Positions 19,715 through 27,705 of a stretch of DNA of 64,000 bases are shown here, one piece after another. Position 1 is the stretch's first letter. Every line of letters starts with the position of its first letter. The stretch is from NCBI RefSeq assembly GCF_900312975.1, contig NZ_LT990039.1:1426001-1490000 (forward strand), in the 5' to 3' direction. The notes under the pieces are model-generated. The model did no database searches and was not told where the DNA came from. It saw only the letters and a program-made list of their open reading frames with translations. The translations under genes and the position numbers were made by a program. The DNA comes from Massilistercora timonensis (GTDB lineage: Bacteria; Bacillota; Clostridia; Lachnospirales; Lachnospiraceae).

Positions 19715-20485
19715 ATGGGAAGAATCATAGCCGTCGCAAACCAGAAAGGCGGAGTCGGGAAGACGACAACAGCCATCAACTTATCATCCTGTCTTGCTGA
19801 AAAAGGGAAAAAAGTTCTGGCCGTGGACATGGACCCCCAGGGAAACATGACCAGCGGGCTGGGAGTAGACAAGAACTCGGTGGAGAATACCATCTATGAT
19901 CTCATCATAGGGGAGTCAAGTATTGACAAAGTCCTGAGAAAAGATATTATGAAGAATCTGGATATTATTCCCGCCAATATAGACCTGTCAGCGGCAGAGA
20001 TCGAGTTGATCGATGTGGAAGACAAAGAGTATATTGTGAGAAATGTCATCAAGGATATCAAGGACAACTACGATTATATCATTATCGACTGTCCTCCTTC
20101 CTTGAGCATGCTGACCATCAATGCTATGACAACAGCCACTTCAGTTCTTGTCCCTATCCAGTGCGAGTATTATGCGCTGGAAGGATTGAGCCAGCTGATC
20201 CATACCGTGGATCTGGTGCGGGACCGTCTGAACCCGGAACTGGAGATCGAGGGCGTTGTATTTACCATGTATGACGCAAGGACCAACCTGTCTCTGCAGG
20301 TTGTGGAGAATGTGAAGGACAATCTGCACCAGAACATTTACAAGACCATTATTCCGAGAAATATCCGGCTGGCAGAGGCGCCAAGCTACGGGATCCCCAT
20401 CAATGAATACGATCCCAAGTCGGCGGGGTCAGAGAGCTATATGCGGCTGGCGGAAGAAGTGATCAACCGGGAGAATGATCAATAG
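19715..20485 (+). CDS. parA: Chromosome partitioning ATPase ParA (Soj)
   Basis: 256 residues. Deviant Walker A is NQKGGVGKTTTAINLS, with Walker A' VDMDPQGNMTSGLG and Walker B IIIDCPPS. ParA/Soj dimers bind DNA and drive origin segregation with ParB; in B. subtilis Soj also acts on DnaA. AAAGGTGAT lies upstream of the ATG, and three parS sites are in the promoter region. parB follows 16 bp downstream. Confidence 0.97.
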   Translation: MGRIIAVANQKGGVGKTTTAINLSSCLAEKGKKVLAVDMDPQGNMTSGLGVDKNSVENTIYDLIIGESSIDKVLRKDIMKNLDIIPANIDLSAAEIELIDVEDKEYIVRNVIKDIKDNYDYIIIDCPPSLSMLTINAMTTATSVLVPIQCEYYALEGLSQLIHTVDLVRDRLNPELEIEGVVFTMYDARTNLSLQVVENVKDNLHQNIYKTIIPRNIRLAEAPSYGIPINEYDPKSAGSESYMRLAEEVINRENDQ

Positions 20486-20501
20486 ATAAGGGGGAATCAA
20501 C

Positions 20502-21404
20502 ATGGCGGTAAAAAAGAAAGGACTGGGAAAAGGACTGGACAGTTTGATCCCGGATAATCGGCCGGCAAAAGCAGAACCGGCGAAGGAGCCGGCGAAAGAA
20601 GAGGTAAAGGCCGGAGAACAGATGATGAACATCAATATGGTAGAGCCCAACCGGGATCAGCCCCGTAAGAAGTTCGAGGAGGACGCCCTTCTGGAGCTGT
20701 CGGATTCTATCAAGCAGTTTGGCGTGATCCAGCCCATCCTTGTAAGGAAGAGGAAGGACTACTATGAGATCATCGCCGGAGAGAGAAGATGGCGGGCCGC
20801 GAAGATGGCGGGAGTAAAAGAAGTGCCGGTCATCGTGAAAGAGTATACTGAGCAGGAGATCGTAGAGATCAGCCTGATCGAGAATATCCAGCGGGAGAAC
20901 CTGAATCCTATTGAGGAGGCTATGGCATACAAGAAGCTACTGGAAGGATTCCACCTGAAGCAGGACGAAGTGGCGGAGCGGGTATCCAAGAGCCGGACAG
21001 CTGTTACCAACTCCATGCGTCTTCTGAAGCTGGATGAGAAGGTTCAGCAGATGATCGTGGACGATATGATCTCTACCGGACATGCCAGAGCCCTTCTGGC
21101 TATCGATGACCATGAACAGCAGTATGAGCTGGCGGTGAGAGTCTTCGACGAGAAGCTGAGCGTCCGGGAGACCGAGAAGCTGGTCAAGGATATCAAGAAT
21201 CCAAAGAAACCAAAAGAGAAGAAAGTCATTGAACACGCATTTGTCTATACAGACCTGGAGAACCGGATGAAGGAAGTCCTGGGCACCAAGGTAAGTATAG
21301 CGGCCAAAGGAAATGGAAAAGGTAAGATTGAGATCGAATACTATTCTGACAAAGAATTAGAACGTATGTTCGATATGATCGTAAGCCTTGGAAAGGAAGA
21401 TTAA
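20502..21404 (+). CDS. parB: Chromosome partitioning protein ParB (Spo0J)
   Basis: 300 residues. N-terminal CTPase/ParB domain with PNRDQPRKKF and the GERRWRAAKMAG signature, central HTH (LKQDEVAERVSKSRTAVTNSMRLL) that reads parS, and a C-terminal dimerisation segment. The N-terminus (KKKGLGKGLDSLIPDN) carries the Lys-Gly-Leu-Gly motif that in Spo0J contacts Soj or SMC. Three cognate parS sites lie 0.9 kb upstream. Confidence 0.97.
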   Translation: MAVKKKGLGKGLDSLIPDNRPAKAEPAKEPAKEEVKAGEQMMNINMVEPNRDQPRKKFEEDALLELSDSIKQFGVIQPILVRKRKDYYEIIAGERRWRAAKMAGVKEVPVIVKEYTEQEIVEISLIENIQRENLNPIEEAMAYKKLLEGFHLKQDEVAERVSKSRTAVTNSMRLLKLDEKVQQMIVDDMISTGHARALLAIDDHEQQYELAVRVFDEKLSVRETEKLVKDIKNPKKPKEKKVIEHAFVYTDLENRMKEVLGTKVSIAAKGNGKGKIEIEYYSDKELERMFDMIVSLGKED

Positions 21405-21410
21405 AGATAT

Positions 21411-21932
21411 ATGGGAAAAGCATTGACTTCACTGGGAATCACACCTGCATTTATCTTTCTGCTGCTTTTCGTTATTCTATTGTTTCTCTTGTATGTTAAT
21501 GTTACAATGAAATACAACCGTTTAAAGAGCAGCTATATGACGTTTATGCGGGGCAAAGATGGGAAAACTTTAGAAGAGAGCATGAAAGAGCGTTTCGCGG
21601 AAGTGGATACGATCCTGAAGGTAACCAAGCAGAACCGGTCCGATATCCGTGAGATCAACCGCAGGCTGGAAGGAAATTATCAGAAGCTTGGGATCATCAA
21701 GTATGACGCTTTCAATGAGATGGGCGGGAAGCTGAGTTTCGCCCTGGCCATGCTGGACGGCAAGAACAACGGCTGGGTGATCAACGCCATGCACAGCCGG
21801 GAAGGATGTTACACCTACGTGAAAGAGATCGTCAAAGGCGAGAGCTACGTAGAACTGGCAGAGGAAGAGGCAGAAGCTCTGGACAAGGCGATCTTCCAGG
21901 ATCCCTACGAACTGGAACCGAAGGAAAAGTAA
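21411..21932 (+). CDS. DUF4446 family membrane-anchored protein
   Basis: 173 residues. One N-terminal transmembrane helix (AFIFLLLFVILLFLLYVNV), then a coiled-coil stretch (KERFAEVDTILKVTKQNRSDIREINRRLE) and a conserved C-terminal block containing YDAFNEMGGKLSFALAMLDG and SREGCYTYVKEI. This matches my memory of DUF4446, a family often placed just after parB in Clostridia. Function unknown. Confidence 0.85.
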   Translation: MGKALTSLGITPAFIFLLLFVILLFLLYVNVTMKYNRLKSSYMTFMRGKDGKTLEESMKERFAEVDTILKVTKQNRSDIREINRRLEGNYQKLGIIKYDAFNEMGGKLSFALAMLDGKNNGWVINAMHSREGCYTYVKEIVKGESYVELAEEEAEALDKAIFQDPYELEPKEK

Positions 21933-21953
21933 GAGTAAGAGGAGGAAAAGACC

Positions 21954-23243
21954 ATGTTAGACATTAAGTTTGTGCGAATGAATCCCGATGTTGTGAAGGA
22001 AAACATCAAGAAAAAATTCCAGGATGAGAAGCTTCCATTGGTAGACGAGGTCTTAGAACTGGATCAGCGGAATAGAGATATTAAGCAGGAGGTAGAAGCT
22101 CTCCGTGCGGACCGCAACAAGATCTCCAAAGAGATCGGCGCCTGCATGGCACAGGGCAAGAAGGAAGAGGCAGAGGAGCTGAAGAAAAAGGTTCAGGCCA
22201 ACGCAGATCGGGTAGAGGCTCTGTCCACCGAGGAGAAAGAGGTAGAGGCACGGATCAAGAAGATCATGATGACCATCCCAAATATCATCGATCCTTCTGT
22301 ACCCATTGGAAAAGACGACAGCGAGAATGTGGAGATCGAGAAATTCGGCGAGCCGGTAGTTCCGGACTTCGACATTCCGTATCATACCGAGATCATGGAA
22401 ACCTTCAACGGCATCGATCTGGAGAGTGCAGGAAAAGTTGCAGGAAATGGGTTCTACTATCTGATGGGAGACATCGCCAGACTTCACTCCGCAGTGATCG
22501 CCTACGCCCGTGATTTCATGATCAACCGTGGATTCACTTACTGTATCCCGCCGTTCATGATCCGCAGCAACGTGGTGACCGGCGTTATGAGCTTTGCGGA
22601 GATGGACGCCATGATGTATAAGATCGAAGGAGAGGACCTGTACCTGATCGGAACCAGCGAGCACTCCATGATCGGAAAATTCATCGACTCCATGCTGAAC
22701 GAGGATCAGCTTCCTCAGACCCTGACCAGCTATTCTCCCTGCTTCCGTAAGGAGAAAGGCGCTCACGGCATCGAGGAGAGAGGCGTATACCGGATCCATC
22801 AGTTTGAGAAGCAGGAGATGATCGTAGTCTGCAAACCGGAAGACAGCATGTTCTGGTATGACAAACTGTGGCAGAACACCGTAGACCTGTTCCGCTCTCT
22901 GGATATCCCGGTACGGACCCTGGAGTGCTGCTCCGGCGACCTGGCGGACCTGAAGGTGAAGTCCTGCGACGTAGAAGCATGGTCTCCGAGACAGAAGAAG
23001 TATTTCGAAGTAGGAAGCTGCTCCAACTTAGGAGACGCTCAGGCGCGCCGCCTTGGCATCCGCGTAAAGGCAGCGGACGGCACCAAGTACTTCGCCCATA
23101 CACTGAACAACACGGTAGTGGCTCCGCCCAGAATGCTGATCGCCTTCCTGGAGAACAACCTTCAGGCAGACGGCACCGTAAGGATCCCGGAGATCCTGCG
23201 TCCGTACATGGGCGGCACAGAGAAGCTGGTACCGAAGAAATAA
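21954..23243 (+). CDS. serS: Seryl-tRNA synthetase
   Basis: 429 residues, class II synthetase. N-terminal antiparallel coiled-coil tRNA-binding arm at about residues 30-105 (DRNKISKEIGACMAQGKKEE). Motif 2 is SPCFRKEKGAHG followed by RIHQFEKQEMIV, and motif 3 is NNTVVAPPRMLIAFLENN. AGAGGAGG precedes the ATG. No T-box leader is evident in the 21 bp after the DUF4446 gene, so it is probably co-transcribed with parAB. Confidence 0.97.
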   Translation: MLDIKFVRMNPDVVKENIKKKFQDEKLPLVDEVLELDQRNRDIKQEVEALRADRNKISKEIGACMAQGKKEEAEELKKKVQANADRVEALSTEEKEVEARIKKIMMTIPNIIDPSVPIGKDDSENVEIEKFGEPVVPDFDIPYHTEIMETFNGIDLESAGKVAGNGFYYLMGDIARLHSAVIAYARDFMINRGFTYCIPPFMIRSNVVTGVMSFAEMDAMMYKIEGEDLYLIGTSEHSMIGKFIDSMLNEDQLPQTLTSYSPCFRKEKGAHGIEERGVYRIHQFEKQEMIVVCKPEDSMFWYDKLWQNTVDLFRSLDIPVRTLECCSGDLADLKVKSCDVEAWSPRQKKYFEVGSCSNLGDAQARRLGIRVKAADGTKYFAHTLNNTVVAPPRMLIAFLENNLQADGTVRIPEILRPYMGGTEKLVPKK

Positions 23244-23286
23244 AGACCCGAAAACGGCAGACGTTTCATAGAATGAGGGAAAGAAT

Positions 23287-24162
23287 ATGCATCAATACCT
23301 GGACGCCATCGGCTTTCACAATGTAAAGACAAAGAAACAGCTGTATGAGATCCTGACGCAGGTAGAAACAGCATTTACCCAGCATGAACTGATTTCCCAG
23401 GAAGAGGGCGTGGACTTCTGCGAATTCCAGAAGGAATACGCCCCCGGGATCGGGATCTCCCTGTGCGGGGACATGGATTTGGATGAATGCTTCATGAGGC
23501 AGTATTATTTCCCTTATTTTATTGGGACCGGCGTCACCTCCTACGCGGACGTGGCAATGGAGAAGCGGATCGATCGGGACGCCTACGTGGGGATCTGCGA
23601 GGATTTAAAGATTGGGATCAACCTGATCTTTTATCTGCAGAATATAGTGGAATACATGAAGGAACGGCAGATGAGCAAAAGCCAGGTAAAGTACTCCTCC
23701 GTCACCCTCTCCGGACTGTGCCGGGAAGGGACGGTGCTGCTCCCGGTGCGTAAAGACGCCATGCAGGAGCAACAGCAGCAGGAGGAAGTACAGAACCGGA
23801 TGATGCTGATAAGCGCCGCCAAAAGCGGGGATCCCCAGGCTATTGAGAGCCTGACCCTGGAGGATATCGACACCTATTCCAAAGTGTCCCGCCGACTGGT
23901 GACAGAGGATGTGTTCAGTATCGTGGACACCTACATCATGCCTTATGGTGTGGAGTGCGACCACTATTCCATCCTGGGCACCATCCAGGATCTTTATACC
24001 GTGGAAAATGAGCTTACCGGCGAGGATCTTACCATCATGAAGATGGAGGTAAACGGCCTTACCTTCGACGTGTGCGTGCCCTCCGCCCGGATCACGGGAG
24101 AGCCCGCCCCGGGGCGGAGATTCAAGGGAAATATCTGGCTCCAGGGCCGGATCAATTTCTAA
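23287..24162 (+). CDS. DUF3881 family protein
   Basis: 291 residues. It begins MHQYLDAIGFHNVKTKKQLY and has the block YFPYFIGTGVTSYADVAMEKRIDRDAYVGICEDL, which I associate with DUF3881, a family seen next to serS in Lachnospiraceae. No membrane segments. The C-terminal half contains a predicted beta-rich domain ending in GRRFKGNIWLQGRINF. Function unknown. It lies 43 bp after serS. Confidence 0.75.
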   Translation: MHQYLDAIGFHNVKTKKQLYEILTQVETAFTQHELISQEEGVDFCEFQKEYAPGIGISLCGDMDLDECFMRQYYFPYFIGTGVTSYADVAMEKRIDRDAYVGICEDLKIGINLIFYLQNIVEYMKERQMSKSQVKYSSVTLSGLCREGTVLLPVRKDAMQEQQQQEEVQNRMMLISAAKSGDPQAIESLTLEDIDTYSKVSRRLVTEDVFSIVDTYIMPYGVECDHYSILGTIQDLYTVENELTGEDLTIMKMEVNGLTFDVCVPSARITGEPAPGRRFKGNIWLQGRINF

Positions 24163-24169
24163 GTAGTGT

Positions 24170-24199
24170 TTGACAAGGCCCATGGAAATGCAGTATAAT
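24170..24199 (+). promoter_or_regulatory. Promoter driving the degenerate tRNA
   Basis: TTGACA (24170-24175), 18-bp spacer, TATAAT (24194-24199). Consensus boxes, initiating about ten bases before the tRNA-like sequence at 24217. Confidence 0.75.
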
Positions 24200-24216
24200 T
24201 GATGGGCATGAAAAAA

Positions 24217-24285
24217 GTTCCCTTAGTTAAATGGATATAACAAGCGCCTCCTAAGTGGCAGCCCGTTCAAGTCCAAAACTGAATA
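24217..24285 (+). pseudogene. Degenerate tRNA-Arg(CCU)
   Basis: A tRNA-like sequence: 5' acceptor GTTCCCT, D arm GTTA / TAAC with a GG loop, and an anticodon loop CTCCTAA (CCU) as in the intact tRNA 112 bp downstream. The anticodon stem keeps only three pairs, the T stem is broken around TTCAAGT, and no 3' strand complements the acceptor. It reads as a tRNA whose 3' half has been lost or replaced. Confidence 0.6.
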
Positions 24286-24291
24286 ATTTGG

Positions 24292-24320
24292 TTGTAGCGG
24301 TTGCATAAAACCGTTATAAT
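24292..24320 (+). promoter_or_regulatory. tRNA-Arg promoter
   Basis: TTGTAG (24292-24297), 17-bp spacer, TATAAT (24315-24320), nine bases upstream of the mature tRNA. Confidence 0.7.
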
Positions 24321-24328
24321 ATAGATAA

Positions 24329-24402
24329 GTTCCTGTAGCTCAGTAGGATAGAGCGATTGCCTCCTAAGCAATAGGCCGCTGGTTCGACTCCAGTCAGGAA
24401 CG
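24329..24402 (+). tRNA. tRNA-Arg (anticodon CCU)
   Basis: Full cloverleaf: acceptor GTTCCTG (24329-24335) pairs with CAGGAAC (24395-24401) plus discriminator G. The D arm starts TAGCTCAG. The anticodon stem ATTGC / GCAAT encloses CTCCTAA (CCU), and the T arm is CTGG-TTCGACT-CCAG. CCA is not encoded. Its 3' end adjoins the integrase gene, so it is the probable insertion site of the element. Confidence 0.95.
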
Positions 24403-24407
24403 TATAA

Positions 24408-24446
24408 ACGCCATGAATCCAAGGATTTGTGGCGTTTTCTCTTTTA
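24408..24446 (+). terminator. tRNA terminator
   Basis: AACGCCA / TGGCGTT arms (24408-24414, 24430-24436) with further inner pairing ATCC/GGAT, then TTCTCTTTT. Confidence 0.85.
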
Positions 24447-24578
24447 GAAATTCATGCGTGAATATTAAATGTATAAATATAAATTCCTGCTAATTGGACT
24501 TGAACTGCTTTACCACCTTCTGCTAACAAAAACAGTGTGCTTGCTAATAAGAAAATTAGCAAATTCTGTGCTAATAAG

Positions 24579-25961
24579 TTATTGAGCCAAAAGCTGTGCC
24601 AGTGTATTAGCCAGCTCAGGCGATTTTTTCAGCTGCTCGATTAAGTTGTTGATGTCTATTTCTGCTTTTTCAGGCTTCTCATTTGGAAGAGGAGGATTGT
24701 ATTTGCTCAGATCCGGATTAGCGTAGAACGCTGCATCGAATTTTTGAGCATTAATTTTTCTATCCTCATCAAGTATATGAGAATAAACCTCCGTAACCAT
24801 GTCTGCCTGAGCGTGTCCAGTATCTCCCTGAGTAGCTTTAATATCGCCATGGTTCAGCTTGAGTTTATATGTTGTACTGGAATGTCTGAGTGAATGGAAC
24901 ACTACGTTAGGCAATCCGGCTTCCTCACGAAGTTCTTCAAAAGCCTTCAGCAATACCCTTCCTTCACATGGGCGACCATTCGCAAGAGCGACAACAAGAT
25001 TGAAGTCCTGATATTCGTCACCGAGAAATTCTTTAAGCTCATCCTGTGCCTTTTTCCAATCACGAAGAATGTAAGCCAGTGTTTTCGGTATCCACACACG
25101 CCGGATACTGGTATCGTTTTTTGGCTTTTTCAGAACAACCCTGGTTGATGTATTCGGCATCAATGGCGGAAAGATATAATAGACATCTTTCTGATCCAGG
25201 GTTTCCAGAGCCCGTTTAGAAACTCTGAGCAGCTCTTTTTTAATATCAATGTACGCATTATCTTCTGCGATTGCCTCATCGGAGATATTTACAAGGTCCC
25301 AGGTAAGTCCAAGGATCTCTCCTTCTCTCATAGAGCAGGCAAAAGCAAGATTTATTGCTACATACAATTTTCCATCTTTACAGCTGTTAAGCGCTTTACT
25401 GATGCTTTCTGCCGTCCATATATCACGTTTTTTGTATTTGGTTCGGGGAAGTGCATCGGAAAGCTGAAAAGGATTTTTCCCGACAAGCTCCCATTTGACA
25501 GCCTGTTTAAATGCAGTAGAAAGAAGTTTGAAGATTTTTTCAATCGTTGCCGGTGGAAGAAATTCGCTTTTGGGCTTACGGTTCCTGACAATCACAGGTT
25601 TTGTTTTTGTCAGTGTTTTGTAGTAAGAATCAACAAATTTACGGTTTACCTTCTGAATTGGTGTCGATCCTATAATCGGATTGATGTAGTTGCTGATTAA
25701 TCCTAAATTACTGTCGTAGGTAGTAAGTCCCCATTTCTTTTCACCGTACAAAGTTACGAAATCATATAGAAAATCTTCTACTGTTTGTGAAGTAGGAGCA
25801 ATAAATGTTCCATTCTCCTGCTGATTTTCTATTTCTACTTTCCTTTTATTTGCGTCTTTGTAACTTGTAAAGGTTTCCCACTTCTGTTTCTTTTCGCCTT
25901 GCGGTGTATCGTAATAATAAACGACAGAATAATTCTTTTTACGCTTAATGATTGTAGCCAT
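24579..25961 (-). CDS. int: Tyrosine-recombinase integrase of the mobile element
   Basis: 460 residues. N-terminal AP2-like arm-binding region (IIKRKKNYSVVYYYDTPQGEKKQKW), SAM-like core-binding domain, and a C-terminal catalytic domain with Arg in ACSMREGEILGLTW, His-x-x-Arg in FHSLRHSST, His in GDTGHAQADM and the nucleophile Tyr in TEVYSH. It points toward the tRNA, the usual layout for ICE and prophage integrases at tRNA 3' ends. It is 13 bp downstream of the excisionase gene in the same operon. Confidence 0.95.
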   Translation of the reverse strand: MATIIKRKKNYSVVYYYDTPQGEKKQKWETFTSYKDANKRKVEIENQQENGTFIAPTSQTVEDFLYDFVTLYGEKKWGLTTYDSNLGLISNYINPIIGSTPIQKVNRKFVDSYYKTLTKTKPVIVRNRKPKSEFLPPATIEKIFKLLSTAFKQAVKWELVGKNPFQLSDALPRTKYKKRDIWTAESISKALNSCKDGKLYVAINLAFACSMREGEILGLTWDLVNISDEAIAEDNAYIDIKKELLRVSKRALETLDQKDVYYIFPPLMPNTSTRVVLKKPKNDTSIRRVWIPKTLAYILRDWKKAQDELKEFLGDEYQDFNLVVALANGRPCEGRVLLKAFEELREEAGLPNVVFHSLRHSSTTYKLKLNHGDIKATQGDTGHAQADMVTEVYSHILDEDRKINAQKFDAAFYANPDLSKYNPPLPNEKPEKAEIDINNLIEQLKKSPELANTLAQLLAQ

Positions 25962-25974
25962 ACGTTTTTCTCCT

Positions 25975-26190
25975 TTATTCAGGTCTGCCGTTCAGCCAGT
26001 CCTCAAAGGATTTTTTATTTACCCGTATAATTCTGCCTATCCGTTTGGAAATAAAGAAATTCTGTTCGCATAATTTATAAGCTGATTTTTTACTTATTCC
26101 AAGAATGATGGCTATATCACTTACCGAGTAAGTATCAGATCCACCGGATGATAAAGCAGATGTTTTTGAGTAGTTGGTTTCTGCTGTCAT
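25975..26190 (-). CDS. xis: Excisionase (MerR-like HTH)
   Basis: 71 residues. Contains a winged-helix excisionase-type segment YSVSDIAIILGISKKSAYKL followed by IGRIIRVNKKSFEDWLNGRPE. GAAAGGAGG stands upstream of the ATG. Such proteins bind att-site DNA and bias the integrase toward excision. Placement directly before int supports the call. Confidence 0.85.
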   Translation of the reverse strand: MTAETNYSKTSALSSGGSDTYSVSDIAIILGISKKSAYKLCEQNFFISKRIGRIIRVNKKSFEDWLNGRPE

Positions 26191-26554
26191 TTATCCTCCT
26201 TTCAAAGAACAGCAGGAAAAACGTATAACTAAGACATCCTCGTGCCATTATTATACGTTTTTTCTGCCAGGTTGTAAATTTCGTATTCATGATAATTCAA
26301 ATCAAAAAAGTTAATTCTCCCTGGAAGCCAGTTCCTGCGCCTTCCCAAGCCGCGTCTTCGGCGTTGCTATGCAATCTTAAAGCCTGCAGGCACGCATCAT
26401 GCTGCACTATCTGCAGGCACCCGTATCCCTCTTCCGGGAGGGTGTGAAATTTTCAAGGTACTCTATTTTGCCATTTGTAAGGGAAATAGCGGAGAAAATG
26501 CAGAATGTGTAAAAAAATAGAAAAAAAGCTGTCCGTGTGGACAGCCTCTGAAAA
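26191..26554. other. Non-coding region between xis and the XRE repressor
   Basis: No convincing gene. It holds a 12-bp inverted repeat AAAAACGTATAA / TTATACGTTTTT (26217-26228, 26251-26262), a direct repeat CTGCAGGCAC at 26384-26393 and 26411-26420 (27 bp apart), a short hairpin CCCTC-TTCCGG-GAGGG near 26431, and the repressor terminator at 26520-26545. The repeats could be excisionase or integrase arm sites; this is inference. Confidence 0.5.
26520..26545 (-). terminator. Terminator of the XRE repressor gene
   Basis: Minus-strand GCTGTCC / GGACAGC arms with loop ACAC, followed by seven T residues. Confidence 0.9.
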
Positions 26555-26872
26555 TTATTTATGTCTGGCAGCGAGCCGATGTAGTATACTGATTACAGCG
26601 ATCATATCCTCATCGTCGAGCTGCTTTAATAAGTCAGCCGCTTTTTCGTATAGAGGAAGATTGTGAAGAGCTGTATCGAAGAACTGGCAGGGAGTTACTT
26701 CCAGATATTCGCAGATTTCCAGGAAGTTCTCCATGGTAGGCAGGGAGCGCCCGGAAGAAATGGACTGGATGTAACTTTTGTTTTTGCCGAGATCCAGGCT
26801 CATCTGATATTCGGATACATTCTTTTTTATCCGCAGTTCGGTAATCCTGTCACCGATAAATTTTTTCTCCAT
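26555..26872 (-). CDS. XRE-family transcriptional repressor
   Basis: 105 residues from the ATG at 26872 (MEKKFIGDRITELRIKKNVS), chosen for its GAGAGGTGG site; the frame runs further up to 26929. HTH_3 domain: EYQMSLDLGKNKSYIQSISSG then SLPTMENFLEICEYLEVTP. The C-terminal helices (LLKQLDDEDMIAVISILHRLA) may mediate dimerisation. It is divergent from the gene at 27070, with a phased array of CCGGA/ACGGA sites between them, which suggests autoregulation. Confidence 0.85.
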   Translation of the reverse strand: MEKKFIGDRITELRIKKNVSEYQMSLDLGKNKSYIQSISSGRSLPTMENFLEICEYLEVTPCQFFDTALHNLPLYEKAADLLKQLDDEDMIAVISILHRLAARHK

Positions 26873-26920
26873 GTCATCCACCTCTCTTCCTACATCTTCC
26901 TTCGATTTTAAACTATTTAC

Positions 26921-27014
26921 TTCCGGCAAATTACGGAATAAAATAGAGATAAATACCGTACATGAGCATATATTACGGAATATAACCGGAATTTACTGCT
27001 ATATACCGGATTAC
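26921..27014. promoter_or_regulatory. Phased operator array upstream of the XRE gene
   Basis: Related elements: TTCCGG (26921), ATTACGGAAT (26930-26939), ATACCGTA (26953-26960), ATTACGGAA (26972-26980), AACCGGAATT (26984-26993), ATACCGGATTAC (27003-27014). Starts are separated by roughly 10 or 20 bp, placing sites on one helix face. Probable repressor operators for the divergent genes. Confidence 0.55.
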
Positions 27015-27069
27015 AAAAAAATGTGATAGAACTGCTGTTTTAGGGTATGATGTTAATGAGGTGTTTTTA

Positions 27070-27276
27070 ATGAAAATCATAGGTACGCAGGAAGAATTGA
27101 AATGGGTCCGCAGGGCGCTGGCAAATAACTGTGAGGGATGTATCTTTGAAGAACGATGTAATCAAAATGCCAGTGAGGAACTGAAGAAGCATGGAAAAAC
27201 TCTGACAAGCTGTGAGGAATTTATGGCAAGACAAATCACGTTTGTCAGCGAGGAGGAAACAAAAACCACAAAATAG
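27070..27276 (+). CDS. Small Cys-rich protein, unknown
   Basis: 68 residues from the ATG at 27070 (GAGGTG upstream). Not recognised. Contains four cysteines (NCEGCIFEERC, then TSCEEF), a pattern compatible with a small metal site. It is divergent from the XRE repressor and precedes the long leader at 27356, so it may be a repressor-controlled early gene. Confidence 0.6.
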   Translation: MKIIGTQEELKWVRRALANNCEGCIFEERCNQNASEELKKHGKTLTSCEEFMARQITFVSEEETKTTK

Positions 27277-27296
27277 GATATTTATACCGTTATTGC

Positions 27297-27349
27297 ATAC
27301 CATATATAGTATAAAACAAATTGACAGCACCTATATCCTGTGCTACTAT
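27297..27349 (+). promoter_or_regulatory. Promoter of the recombination operon with spacer operator
   Basis: TTGACA (27321-27326), 17-bp spacer, TACTAT (27344-27349). The spacer contains an inverted repeat AGCAC / GTGCT (27326-27330, 27340-27344) around CTATATCCT. Just upstream lies ATACCATATATAGTAT (27297-27312), nearly palindromic and close to the operators at 51342 and 61596. Confidence 0.7.
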
Positions 27350-27355
27350 ACTGAT

Positions 27356-27705
27356 ATAGTTCTTTTTTATGCGTTCCCCGGCGGGGGATCATGTTTTGGG
27401 ATTTTGAGAAATCCCGTACATGAAGAGGAAAAGCAGGGGCTTTTCCCAGCATAAGTTGTTTATGTTTGTAGTGAAGTGTCACCGTATGCCTGAAATGGCT
27501 GTGTGGCACTTTTTTTGTTTTATCGGTGAAGAACCAGATTAGAAAAGGATGAATGGAGAAAACAAGAGGTTTCTCTGCTCATCCTTTTTTGTTGCCGTTT
27601 ATCCGGAAGAAAATGTTTCTGCCGGATTTTTGTGTATGTGTGTGGCCTGCCACAATCAGCTTCGGCTGTTTATGGAAAATATTTTAAAGAAAGGTGGAAG
27701 AAACA
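27356..27705 (+). ncRNA. Long leader with three serial intrinsic terminators
   Basis: About 350 nt without a gene. Hairpins: TCATG...CATGA enclosing GGGATTT/AAATCCC (27389-27423), GGAAAAGC/GCTTTTCC (27427-27446). Terminators: 27475-27518 (AGTGTCAC / GTGGCACT + T8), 27546-27590 (AGGATGA / TCATCCT + T6), 27601-27631 (ATCCGG-A-AGAAA / TTTCT-G-CCGGAT + T5). The gene starts 75 bp after the last. Read-through of three terminators implies antitermination or strong attenuation. Confidence 0.7.
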
